The notes under the pieces are model-generated. The model was given only the letters and a program-made list of their open reading frames with translations, was not told the DNA's origin and made no database searches. The translations under genes and the position numbers were made by a program. From contig NZ_WTWY01000002.1 of NCBI RefSeq assembly GCF_009870825.1, positions 434,001 through 498,000 on the forward strand: a stretch of DNA of 64,000 nt, read 5' to 3'. The stretch's first letter is position 1; each line of letters begins with the position of its first letter. This DNA is from Paenibacillus sp. USDA918EY (GTDB lineage: Bacteria; Bacillota; Bacilli; Paenibacillales; Paenibacillaceae). Below are positions 24,567-33,054 of the stretch, one piece after another.

Positions 24567-25113
24567 AGCGATCGGAGGAATATCCGCATGTGGAGTGATG
24601 CCTTCCCTCAATAACACGATTTCAGCTTACTTCCTCCCTAAGCACCCAAGCGGAATGTAAATTTTCTAGAGAGTCTCCGTGCCTCCTTTGAAATCGTGTT
24701 ATGTCCTAGCTTCAACGGAGCAGGCGGAATCATTCTGAAGAAGCGTTAGCGATCGCCTTTGTCCCCGGATTCCAACCATAACATACATTCCACAGGAATC
24801 CGGGGGCAACAGTGATCGGAAGAATGATCCGCATGTGAAGTGATGCCCATTCCATCAATAACACGATTTTAACTTACACTTCCCTCTCCAAACACAAGCG
24901 GAATGTAAATTGCCCGAAGAGTTTACGTGCCTCCTTTGAAATCGTGTTATATCCTAGCTTCAACGGAGCAGGCGGAATCATTCTGAAGAAGCGTTAGCGG
25001 TCGCCTTTGTCCCCGGATTCCAACCATAACATACATTCCAAAAGGAATCCGGGGGCAACAGCGATCGGAAGAATGATCCGCATGCGGAGTGGTGCCACTA
25101 CCCCAGATAACAC
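24567..25113. repeat. tandem 244/249-bp repeat (two full copies and a partial third)
   Basis: Copies start at 24567, 24811 and 25060 and are nearly identical over long stretches; the third is cut after about 54 bases. Each unit holds nested inverted repeats: ATAACACGATTT with AAATCGTGTTAT (24611-24622 / 24691-24702; 24858-24869 / 24939-24950), CCCCGGATTCC with GGAATCCGGGG (24763-24773 / 24795-24805), and an outer arm GCGGAATCATTCT opposed to AGAATGATCCGC. No coding frame is kept. The block separates the 215-residue gene from the GTPase gene inside an otherwise compact gene set. It could be a mobile palindromic element that has duplicated, or a structured RNA spacer. Confidence 0.85.
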
Positions 25114-25138
25114 GATTTCAACAGAGGCAGATGGAAAT

Positions 25139-25786
25139 TTACGATTCCGGCACCAACTCATACATCTGCCCATACCTCTTCCCATCGGTAAAAAACAGCC
25201 GCACATAATCGTTTTTGCCGACCTCGATCACCGGCAGCACGTTTACGCCGGCCTCAAAATCCGCCACAAACGGATACAGCGTGCCGTCGTCCTTATTCGC
25301 CGGGTAGCCGCCCGTTTTTTTGACGTAGCAAAGCGCCTCTTTCGGGATCGGAATTTCGGTCGTTACCTTGATTTGCACCGACTTGTATTTTTGCAGCCAG
25401 CCGCCTTTGTGGCGGATGGAAAACCACACCTTAGCTTTGCCCGTGCTGAATTCCTGCCGGTTCTGGCCGTCATGCTGGCGGATCAGCGCCGGGCCCTCCT
25501 CCGTTTCCGTGGCGGCATAAATCGTGTATACGACCTTGCCGACGCCGTCGATCCGGTCGTGGTAACCGTTCGCGGCCTTATATTCGTTCCGGGTGTACAG
25601 CTTCAGCCTGCTCATGTTCGGCCGGCGGGTATCCTGCATCGGCTCCTCACCCGCCAAGCAGCGCTCGATATAGACCGCCTTGATGTCCTCCGGCCAACGC
25701 CAGCGGAGCGTGCAGCGGTCTCCATCCAGCTGATGGGTCACGCCGCGAATGAGCATGGAGCTGATATCCGCATCGATGAACCTCAT
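25139..25786 (-). CDS. hypothetical protein of the tubulin/GTPase locus
   Basis: 215 residues, not recognised. The sequence alternates short hydrophobic strands and charged turns (CTLRWRWPEDIKAVYIERC, KVVYTIYAATE, VWFSIRHKGG, VQIKVTTEIPIP), which suggests two beta-sandwich domains. No signal peptide or membrane segment. A GGGAGGAG ribosome site lies eight bases before the ATG and directly after the stop of the vWA gene, 18 bases away, so it is translated as part of that operon. Probably an adaptor of the complex (inference from position). Confidence 0.8.
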   Translation of the reverse strand: MRFIDADISSMLIRGVTHQLDGDRCTLRWRWPEDIKAVYIERCLAGEEPMQDTRRPNMSRLKLYTRNEYKAANGYHDRIDGVGKVVYTIYAATETEEGPALIRQHDGQNRQEFSTGKAKVWFSIRHKGGWLQKYKSVQIKVTTEIPIPKEALCYVKKTGGYPANKDDGTLYPFVADFEAGVNVLPVIEVGKNDYVRLFFTDGKRYGQMYELVPES

Positions 25787-25804
25787 CCTGTTTTCTCCTC
25801 CCGT

Positions 25805-27091
25805 TTAAAATCCTCTGCTGCCGCTGTTTTTGTTCCGGTCCGCAAATCCGCCCCGCGAACGCCCGGCCAAACCCGGACGCTGCAGGCCCGCTTCGAGCTT
25901 CCCGTTTTCTTTGACCGGCACGATCGCCGTAAAGACCGCCAGCACGCCGGCAAGCACCAGGCAGGCCAAAAGCCGGATGATGCTGTCCTTCCAATCTTCG
26001 CCCGTCAGGCCGAACTCCAGCAGCAATCCGGCCAGCAGCCCGGAAACCGCGCCTCCGGCGCCAAAGCTGCGCGCAAGATAACGGTTGTCAAAAATAAGTC
26101 CCAGCGCGAGGCCGATGCCGGCGCCGATCAAAGCGAGGAAAACCACGCGAGCGATCAGATAGAGGACGCTGTTTGCCTGCGGTCCGGTTCGCTCGGTAAC
26201 AAGGGTGCGCTCGCCTGCGTCCCGGTAAATTTTTTGGAACACCGGCGACAAATCGCCGGCATTTTGCACGTCGTAATATTGTCCGCCCGTTTCCTGCGCG
26301 ATCGCTTTCAGCAGATTCGATCCTTGCGGATCCATCAGTCTCAGCCCGATCGTGTTCACTTGAACTTGCTTTTGCTTATAAGGAGCGAGCGCCGCATTCA
26401 GGTCGACATTGCTTGCACCGTCGGAAAGCAGGACGACCATCGTCCCGCGGCCCGCATTGCCTTGATCTTCGATATGCTCCATCGCATCGGACAACGCCAG
26501 GCCGATATCCGTGCCGCCGTCCGTCGCTTCCAGCGCGTCGATTTCGCCGGTGACTTGGTCTTTGGCAGCCTGGTTCTTCAATTTCGTAAAAGGCTGCAGC
26601 AGCGTCGTCTGGTCGTTAAACACCAGTACCGCTACCCTGTTGCTGCCGTCCATCCGGTCGATCATGTTTTTGGCGGCCGTATAACGATCATTATCCGGGT
26701 CCGTCTGCGTCATGCTGCCCGAGTTGTCGATGACCAGCGCGATATCCTTCACCGGCTTCATTCCGCCGCCATTGATCTCGTAGACGAACTCAAGCGCCAG
26801 CGCCAGAACGAATATCATCACAAGCGTAGCCGGCACCAGCAGCTTCCACGACGTCCCCGCATAACGCTGTCTCCAAGAGGGGCCGTTCAGCCGCGGCGAC
26901 ATGACCTCGGCGATCAGGCAGCCAAGCCCGATAAATAAGGCAAGCAATCCGAAATAGAGACCGATCACCACGATCCGCGGCCAGTTTGCTCCCCACGTAT
27001 TCAGCATGATCTCCGCGATAATGTAGCCGACGGCGCCGCCAAGCAGGCTGAAAAGCAGCAGGAGCAGATTCAATTTTCGCTGCATATCCAT
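25805..27091 (-). CDS. multi-pass membrane protein with vWA domain
   Basis: 428 residues. Three N-terminal hydrophobic segments (about 7-28, 38-62 and 84-105) are followed by a vWA domain with an intact metal-binding MIDAS: DNSGS (122-126), a Thr in ATDGGTDIG and an Asp in LLSDGASN. Three more hydrophobic segments follow (about 300-395), then an Arg/Gly-rich tail. vWA domains bind protein ligands through a divalent metal. Topology suggests the vWA lies outside the membrane if the N-terminus is inside. The start has AGGAAAGG close by; a second in-frame ATG two codons later is equally possible. It sits 53 bases after the 819-residue gene. Confidence 0.85.
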   Translation of the reverse strand: MDMQRKLNLLLLLFSLLGGAVGYIIAEIMLNTWGANWPRIVVIGLYFGLLALFIGLGCLIAEVMSPRLNGPSWRQRYAGTSWKLLVPATLVMIFVLALALEFVYEINGGGMKPVKDIALVIDNSGSMTQTDPDNDRYTAAKNMIDRMDGSNRVAVLVFNDQTTLLQPFTKLKNQAAKDQVTGEIDALEATDGGTDIGLALSDAMEHIEDQGNAGRGTMVVLLSDGASNVDLNAALAPYKQKQVQVNTIGLRLMDPQGSNLLKAIAQETGGQYYDVQNAGDLSPVFQKIYRDAGERTLVTERTGPQANSVLYLIARVVFLALIGAGIGLALGLIFDNRYLARSFGAGGAVSGLLAGLLLEFGLTGEDWKDSIIRLLACLVLAGVLAVFTAIVPVKENGKLEAGLQRPGLAGRSRGGFADRNKNSGSRGF

Positions 27092-27144
27092 CTTCCTTTC
27101 CTATAAAGCCAAACGAAAAGTTCGGCGACCGATTGAAAACGGGG

Positions 27145-29604
27145 CTATTTGAGCTCCGGCAGCCGCTCGGCTTCGATTCCGTGGAATTCGTAGCCGTTTT
27201 GAACGTAGGTTTCGTAATACATTTTGCCGTTGCGGTAATACATCAGATCCTCCAGATGAAAACCGCCCATCAGGTTCAATTTTTCCACGCCGCTGCTGCG
27301 TTTCTCGTGCACGACGCCAAGCTTGTAGATGCGGGAGGTTTCGTCGGCCCCGGCCGCATAGCGGATAAACTCGCTTTCCGCATCCCCGAAAAAATACTTC
27401 TCCTCGTAGCGGTGCTCCTGCGTGTATTCCAGGAGACGCAAGTTGATGACCGCATGCTCTTCCAGCGTCCGGTACAGCTTTTTGAACAGTTCTTCCTTCG
27501 ACAGCACCTGGCGATTGCCGTATTCCGTCGTGACATTCGCCCGGTTCAAAAGCTCCTCTTCGAAGGTCTGGTCGAACGCTTCCGATTCCAGCAGCTCTTG
27601 CCTGCACACTTCGATCAGCCGCAGAAGCAGCCGCTCCCTGCCTTCATCCAAAAGCTCCGCCAAACTTCCCATGTACCGTTCCCCGAAAAAGACGCCATCG
27701 CCGCGCCGCGCTTCCAGCTCGCGCATCAGTTCTTCCGTAACCACGCCGTAATACTCCATGATGTTCTGGCCGATGTAGTCGTCGGCCTCCCGGATGCTTG
27801 CGCGGGCCGCATGCAGCAGCATTTCCTGAAGCCCGGAAAGCTCCAGCGCCTTTTGCTTATATTCCGCGTGAATTTGCGCCAATTCCGCCTCGTAACGCCG
27901 ATACAGCTTCAGTTCGGTTTCAAGTAATAGCAGCTCCAGCTTTCGCCGGTACACCGTTTCGAAGAAAAAACGGATGAAGCTGCGCACGTTATGCTTCTCC
28001 ATCAGCGGCCGTTTCGGGAACGGCTGGTTTTCGACGCGCTCATCATAATAACTTGCAAGCTCCGCTTTTTCGGCTTCCAGATGCCCCGCCAAATCGCGGA
28101 TCCGGCTCCGTACCGCCTCCAGCACGCTGCCACCGTTTTTCTCGTCGGTCCATAACGCGATCCCGAACATCCCCACGGCGGACTGCTCGCGCAAACGGCG
28201 GCGGATGCGTTCCCGCAGCCCTTCGCCGGTCTGCTGCTCTTTCAGGCGCTGCTCGGTTTCCTGCACGTAATTGCTTTGAAAATACGCCTCGCAGCCGCCG
28301 CCGAACAATGCCTCCTCCGCGTCGCGCAGCGTCATGCGCTTTAACGAGCCGTAGCTGACCGGATGCGTCATCATGCCGGTCATCTCGGCGATTTTGTCGC
28401 CGTCCGGAACCATTCGTTCCGCTTGCCCGGATATGGCCGCCGGATCGAGGCCGAAAAAGGACATTTTTTCTTTGAGTCCCCACTCCGGCACGTTTTTCAT
28501 CCGACTGAGCAAACCGCCGTAAAAATGGTACAACACCGCAAGGGCGATCGACTCGTTCGGCCGCTTGACGCGGGAAAAACCTGCCGAAACGTATCCTTGC
28601 CGGCCGGATTCGGTCATGACGTTATTTTTGAAGGAGGTGTTGTTATATCCTCCGGCATTCAGGTCGTAATGTCCTTCCTTCTGCTTCCGGTTTTTGAGCA
28701 GGCTGACATGGCAAATGATTTCGTAATTATCCTGCATGCCGTGGGCGGCCGTAATGCCGCGCTCGTTTTTGTCGGAAAGCACGTACACAAGATCAAACAG
28801 CGGGGCAGGCTGGTGCGTGACCGGGATGGACAACCCGTCCTCCGTGACATGCAATTTGGCCGAAAAACGGTAGTCCGAACCCTGCATCACTTCCAGCTCC
28901 CGGAGAAAAGCGACGCCCGCCGAGCTGCCGTATCCGAACGACTCCATCTGGTCCCGCTCGCTGATCAGGGCGTACAAATCCATCTGCACCGATTTGAAGG
29001 ACTGGGCGAAGATCGACTGCGCCAGCAGCGAAATTTCCGGTATGAACACATTAAGCGGGTCGTCGACCCGCGTAATGACAGAAAGATGAATGCGGTCGAA
29101 TGACGAATAGAGCCGTCCGTAGTCCGCTATGTTGTAACTGAGCTGCCGCAATGCCCGGTTCAGGCCGTACAGCTGCTCTTCGTTCCGGTAAAAAGAATGG
29201 TACAGCGCTTTGCGGAACGTCTTGGGATCATTCCCTGCCGGTCCGGCGTCGATCGTAAATCGGCTGACCCGCAGCAACGCGCTGCCGGAAGCTTCGTCCG
29301 CCCCCGGTTCCCGGATCCCCCCCTGCGCGGAAACCGGCTTCCCGGCTTGCCGATTGGCCGGCCCGGGGGTCGTTCCCCCGGGCGCGCTCCCGGTTCCGAC
29401 ATGAAAATACATGACGCCGGCGCTGTTATCCCATTTTTTATGGTTGATTCGCATCATCGGCTCGATCGCCTCGGCCGACTTATCTCCAATGAATAGAAAC
29501 ACGGCCGGGTAGTGGATGCTACTCTGGTCATCCCCTTTGCCCGACAGCTTATCCTGATCGGCGGCATAACCTGCGGCGAACCGCTCCAATACCCGCTCCA
29601 TCAT
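27145..29604 (-). CDS. large hypothetical partner of the tubulin-like protein
   Basis: 819 residues, not confidently recognised. The first 330 residues are mixed alpha/beta, with segments such as VFLFIGDKS, IHLSVITRVDD and LFDLVYVLSDKNERG that resemble the C-terminal half of tubulin-2-type proteins but lack the glycine-rich GTP loop. Residues about 480-750 are strongly helical and charged, likely coiled coil. A Pro/Gly-rich linker lies at about 74-105. No membrane segment. It overlaps the tubulin-like gene by four bases (ATGA), so the two products are made together and probably interact. A degenerate tubulin-like regulator is one possibility; I hold it loosely. Confidence 0.75.
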   Translation of the reverse strand: MMERVLERFAAGYAADQDKLSGKGDDQSSIHYPAVFLFIGDKSAEAIEPMMRINHKKWDNSAGVMYFHVGTGSAPGGTTPGPANRQAGKPVSAQGGIREPGADEASGSALLRVSRFTIDAGPAGNDPKTFRKALYHSFYRNEEQLYGLNRALRQLSYNIADYGRLYSSFDRIHLSVITRVDDPLNVFIPEISLLAQSIFAQSFKSVQMDLYALISERDQMESFGYGSSAGVAFLRELEVMQGSDYRFSAKLHVTEDGLSIPVTHQPAPLFDLVYVLSDKNERGITAAHGMQDNYEIICHVSLLKNRKQKEGHYDLNAGGYNNTSFKNNVMTESGRQGYVSAGFSRVKRPNESIALAVLYHFYGGLLSRMKNVPEWGLKEKMSFFGLDPAAISGQAERMVPDGDKIAEMTGMMTHPVSYGSLKRMTLRDAEEALFGGGCEAYFQSNYVQETEQRLKEQQTGEGLRERIRRRLREQSAVGMFGIALWTDEKNGGSVLEAVRSRIRDLAGHLEAEKAELASYYDERVENQPFPKRPLMEKHNVRSFIRFFFETVYRRKLELLLLETELKLYRRYEAELAQIHAEYKQKALELSGLQEMLLHAARASIREADDYIGQNIMEYYGVVTEELMRELEARRGDGVFFGERYMGSLAELLDEGRERLLLRLIEVCRQELLESEAFDQTFEEELLNRANVTTEYGNRQVLSKEELFKKLYRTLEEHAVINLRLLEYTQEHRYEEKYFFGDAESEFIRYAAGADETSRIYKLGVVHEKRSSGVEKLNLMGGFHLEDLMYYRNGKMYYETYVQNGYEFHGIEAERLPELK

Positions 29605-32600
29605 GATTTCAACCTTCTGCGGATATCGTTTAATTTGGAGGACACCTGCTTGTAGAACTGGTGGCGTTCTTCCCCGTCGGCCAACTCCACCTTTTCGTAT
29701 TCCAGCGTCTCCCGCGCGTCGAGGAACGCCCCGGCCAGCTCATCCAGCTTGGCAAGCAGCGCCGAAATATCCTCGGATGCCGTCAGCTCTTGATCGCGGC
29801 GGGATGATTTGCGCATCAGCGTGCTCCGGCTTCGCTCGTCCAGACCGCGGAAATGCTTGTAGACCTCGTACTCCACATAACGGACGCTTTTCATCAGGTT
29901 CGCGAACGGTTCCCACGCCTCTTCCTCCGGATCGCGGTCGTAGACGTACAACGCGCCTTTTTTGCAGATCGTGCCCGTGTACATCGCTTCGATAAACTGG
30001 TCGATCCACTTTTCTTCGTCCTGGTTCCGGCTGATGACCTCCTCCAGCTCCTTCAGCTTGGAGTCGATCGCCCGGTATTTCGCCAGCTCGGCGCGCATGG
30101 ACGCAATTTGCTCCGGCGAGCGGATCAGGTTTTCTTTGGCCATCTCTTCATTGATGCTGCCGAAAATGTCCTTGCTGCCCGTTCGTTCCAGACCGCCTTC
30201 AAGCAGGCGCTTCAATTCGGTGACGGCCCGTTTCACTTCGCCGAGATTCGGCTTGGCTGCCTCAAGCTGCATATCGTAAGCGCGGAGCCAATCATTCAGG
30301 TCGAACGGCTTCGTATACATCACCGCGTAACGGTTGCTCGTATTCTGATCGATGTCTTTTTCCACGATGACCTTGTACGCCAAGGCCTGGTCGAATTCGG
30401 CCCGAACGCGGGCGTTGTAGCTTTGAACCCGCGGGTTGACGTAGGTTTCACCCCATGATTTTTCCGGAATCGGCGACGGCAGGTACGTCCAGTTGGCGCG
30501 GTCGGTCTGCACCAAATGGCGTCCGATGCCCTCTTTGTCGAGAATGGTGCGTTCGTAACTTTCCTCGTACACCTTCAGCGGCGTATACACAAACAGCGGC
30601 ACGCCGTTTTTGGTGTTCAGCCAGAAAATCCGGTTTTTCACTTCGCTTTCCTTAACCGTAAAGTTCGATTTGCCGATCGAATTGTTCTGGTAGTTCCGTA
30701 TCCCTTTCAGGATGCTCGGCGCCTGCACCGGCACGGACACGAAACCCCAGGAAGGGAAATAGAGATTGCCCGCGCTGTTGCTCAAATGGAAGACCGGCAC
30801 GGCTTCCTCGTCCAGCTTGCTGGCGATTTTCCGTTCGACGAATTTCTCGATCGACTCCTCCTGCCCGAACTTCATCACGAGGAAATCCTCCATCGATTTC
30901 GTGATCAGGTCGCCGAATTTCTCGGTCAGGAAGTCCGAAATGGAGCTGACGATGTCGATCTCCTGTTCCTTGATCCATTGGTCGGAATGGAGCAGGAGCT
31001 CTTGAGTAAAGTCGCGAATGAGATCCTCCACGTCCTTCTGCTCCATCATCCGGTTGATGACCTTGGAAATGTCCGGCACGCTGACGATGTTCCAGTAGTA
31101 CGTTTTGTTGCCTTTATGGTCCTGCTGCTCCTCGCCGTTCAGGAGGATGTCCCCGTTTTTGGCGAAGATGGCGTTCAAAGCGTTCAAAATTTCGGTATAT
31201 ACGTTATAAATGCGGTTGTTTTCCTGATTCAAAAGATCGTACAGATCTTCGTAAAACTCGATCATCTGCTCCGTGCGCTCCACGTCCGCCATCAGCCAAT
31301 ATTCGTTGATTTTCGCTTCGATGTAGACGTTTTTCTTTTTCTCCTTCGAGACAAAAGCGCTTTTCGCGTCGCCCAGACGCTCGTTCGCCTGCTCCCTTGC
31401 CGCTTCGATGTCGCGCGGAATGCGGGTCAAATTCTCCCGCAGCGTCTCGATGTAGGACAGCAGCATTTTCAGGAGGCAGAAGCCCTTTTCCGTGTACAGC
31501 AGACGGGATACGTAAAACGGACCCTGCTGCGGATGCAGGAAGATGCGGCGCACCTGGTCGCTGAACTGCTCCACGATTTCGCCGGGCAGCTGCTTTTTCG
31601 CCTTGATGTATTCTTCACGGGCACGCGCCAGAAACGTCTGCTCCAGCTCCGTGTCCATGTTCACGACCTGGTTTTTCACGACGTTCGTATAGCTCAGGCG
31701 TTCGCTGTTCTGGTAACCCGGCAGCGGCTCGGGCACGCGGGATTCGAACGTTTTGACCATCGTGTCGAGGTCGATGCCGAGCTTGCGCGCGAATTTCTCC
31801 ACGTCCTCCTGGCTTGGCGCCTTTTCGAACATCGTTTCCATTTTGCCGAACAGACGGTACGCCAGGAAGGTCGTCATCTCTTCAATCGGGAGCACCGCGG
31901 ACGATGCGCCGATGATGTTGTAATCGTAGTTGGCCGGATACATCTTGTTCATCTGCGCGATGTTCGTGCGGATGTTGCTGATGTAGTCATGTATGGCGAA
32001 TTCTTCGCCGGATTGCTTATCCTCGCTGGCCATAAAGTTCGTAATATTCTCGGCCGTGACGTTCATGCAATAGTCGTACGCGCTTTCCAGCAGTTTGCCT
32101 TCCGTATTCGTCGCGGAAATAAGATGGCACAGGTTAAACGGCGGCAGCGGCGAATTGACCGTCAAAATGTTGCCGTACTGCTGCTTGAAACGCTCGCCGC
32201 GGGCGTCGACGTTCATCCAGTAGTCGAGCTCCTTCAGGGCGGCATAGCCGTTTTTCTTGATGTATTCGCGCGTATGTTCGCTCAGGCTTTTGTTCGACAA
32301 ATTCACGTCCGGCGTAAACAGGTAGCCGAGCGTGTTGACGCGGTCGATTCCCGCGGAGCCGTAATCGCGTTCGATGATGCCGCGCACGATATAGGCGATG
32401 TCCAGGAAGCAGCCGCTGCCCGTGCCGCCGGAGAGGCCCGTCAGCAGAAACACCATCAGCTTTTTGTTGGTGCCGACGGAGAGCGTTTTGATCTTTTTGT
32501 CGATGGCTTGAACGACCTGATTGATTTTCGTGAACAACAGCAGGCGTCCCGCTTGGCGCACCCCGGCCGCGCCGTTCATGCCGTCGGTGATGCTGAGCTC

Positions 32601-32993
32601 GGGAGACAGCCAATCCGTGATGTAAGGCTCCAAAATGCTGCGGTTCTGCAGCAGCCCGCCGATTTCGGCGTTGGAGAGCAGGACGAATTCGTTGATCGAA
32701 TCCAGCCCCACGCCCTTATAGCGTTTATTCCGGTCCTGTTCGTTGGTTTCAAACGCCAAAAACTCCACGTTGGCCGGTTTCTCCATTTTTTTCTTGGACA
32801 GCGGATCCTCCGGCAGCTTGAAACGGCGGTTGATTTGGTATTTCAGGCGCAAAAGCGCGTCAATCCCCGTGCCTCCAAGGCCGATGATGAGAATCGGATT
32901 GTCGATCGTATCGACCCGGATTTTCTCGCTGACGATCCCTCCGCCAAGCGATACGTCAAGCTGCTGGATGTGTTCTCTTACTACCGGTTTCAT
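29601..32993 (-). CDS. tubulin/FtsZ-like GTPase (Tubulin_2 type)
   Basis: 1130 residues. The N-terminal Rossmann-like GTPase domain has ILIIGLGGTG (34-43) and the tubulin signature GLSGGTGSG (186-194), which binds the phosphates of GTP. The remaining 900 residues are mostly helical with coiled-coil stretches (about 480-620 and 900-1100), far larger than FtsZ (about 380) or TubZ. Such large tubulin-like proteins occur in Firmicutes loci with vWA proteins. No membrane segment; membrane contact would come through the neighbouring vWA and GAP1 proteins. GGAGGGG lies about seven bases before the ATG. The next gene overlaps its stop by four bases. Whether it forms filaments cannot be told from sequence. 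Confidence 0.9.
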   Translation of the reverse strand: MKPVVREHIQQLDVSLGGGIVSEKIRVDTIDNPILIIGLGGTGIDALLRLKYQINRRFKLPEDPLSKKKMEKPANVEFLAFETNEQDRNKRYKGVGLDSINEFVLLSNAEIGGLLQNRSILEPYITDWLSPELSITDGMNGAAGVRQAGRLLLFTKINQVVQAIDKKIKTLSVGTNKKLMVFLLTGLSGGTGSGCFLDIAYIVRGIIERDYGSAGIDRVNTLGYLFTPDVNLSNKSLSEHTREYIKKNGYAALKELDYWMNVDARGERFKQQYGNILTVNSPLPPFNLCHLISATNTEGKLLESAYDYCMNVTAENITNFMASEDKQSGEEFAIHDYISNIRTNIAQMNKMYPANYDYNIIGASSAVLPIEEMTTFLAYRLFGKMETMFEKAPSQEDVEKFARKLGIDLDTMVKTFESRVPEPLPGYQNSERLSYTNVVKNQVVNMDTELEQTFLARAREEYIKAKKQLPGEIVEQFSDQVRRIFLHPQQGPFYVSRLLYTEKGFCLLKMLLSYIETLRENLTRIPRDIEAAREQANERLGDAKSAFVSKEKKKNVYIEAKINEYWLMADVERTEQMIEFYEDLYDLLNQENNRIYNVYTEILNALNAIFAKNGDILLNGEEQQDHKGNKTYYWNIVSVPDISKVINRMMEQKDVEDLIRDFTQELLLHSDQWIKEQEIDIVSSISDFLTEKFGDLITKSMEDFLVMKFGQEESIEKFVERKIASKLDEEAVPVFHLSNSAGNLYFPSWGFVSVPVQAPSILKGIRNYQNNSIGKSNFTVKESEVKNRIFWLNTKNGVPLFVYTPLKVYEESYERTILDKEGIGRHLVQTDRANWTYLPSPIPEKSWGETYVNPRVQSYNARVRAEFDQALAYKVIVEKDIDQNTSNRYAVMYTKPFDLNDWLRAYDMQLEAAKPNLGEVKRAVTELKRLLEGGLERTGSKDIFGSINEEMAKENLIRSPEQIASMRAELAKYRAIDSKLKELEEVISRNQDEEKWIDQFIEAMYTGTICKKGALYVYDRDPEEEAWEPFANLMKSVRYVEYEVYKHFRGLDERSRSTLMRKSSRRDQELTASEDISALLAKLDELAGAFLDARETLEYEKVELADGEERHQFYKQVSSKLNDIRRRLKS

Positions 32994-33054
32994 CGTTTCC
33001 CCTCCTGAGTGCTTCTCAAGGTTCGTATATTTACCACGTTTGAATCTTTCAACA

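Noticed and set aside
24567..25113. CRISPR array
   Set aside because: Units are about 245 bp with nested palindromes, not short repeats with unique spacers, and no cas genes are present.
25007..26938. 643-codon plus-strand frame opposite the membrane vWA gene
   Set aside because: Mirror image of the vWA and 215-residue genes; starts in the repeat block, with no start signal or domain.
29601..32993. Plasmid-type TubZ segregation system
   Set aside because: The protein is far larger than TubZ, and no TubR-like regulator or centromere-like iteron array is adjacent.
30516..33008. 830-codon plus-strand frame opposite the tubulin-like gene
   Set aside because: Antisense shadow of a gene with clear GTPase motifs; His/Arg/Val-rich composition typical of such shadows in GC-rich DNA.
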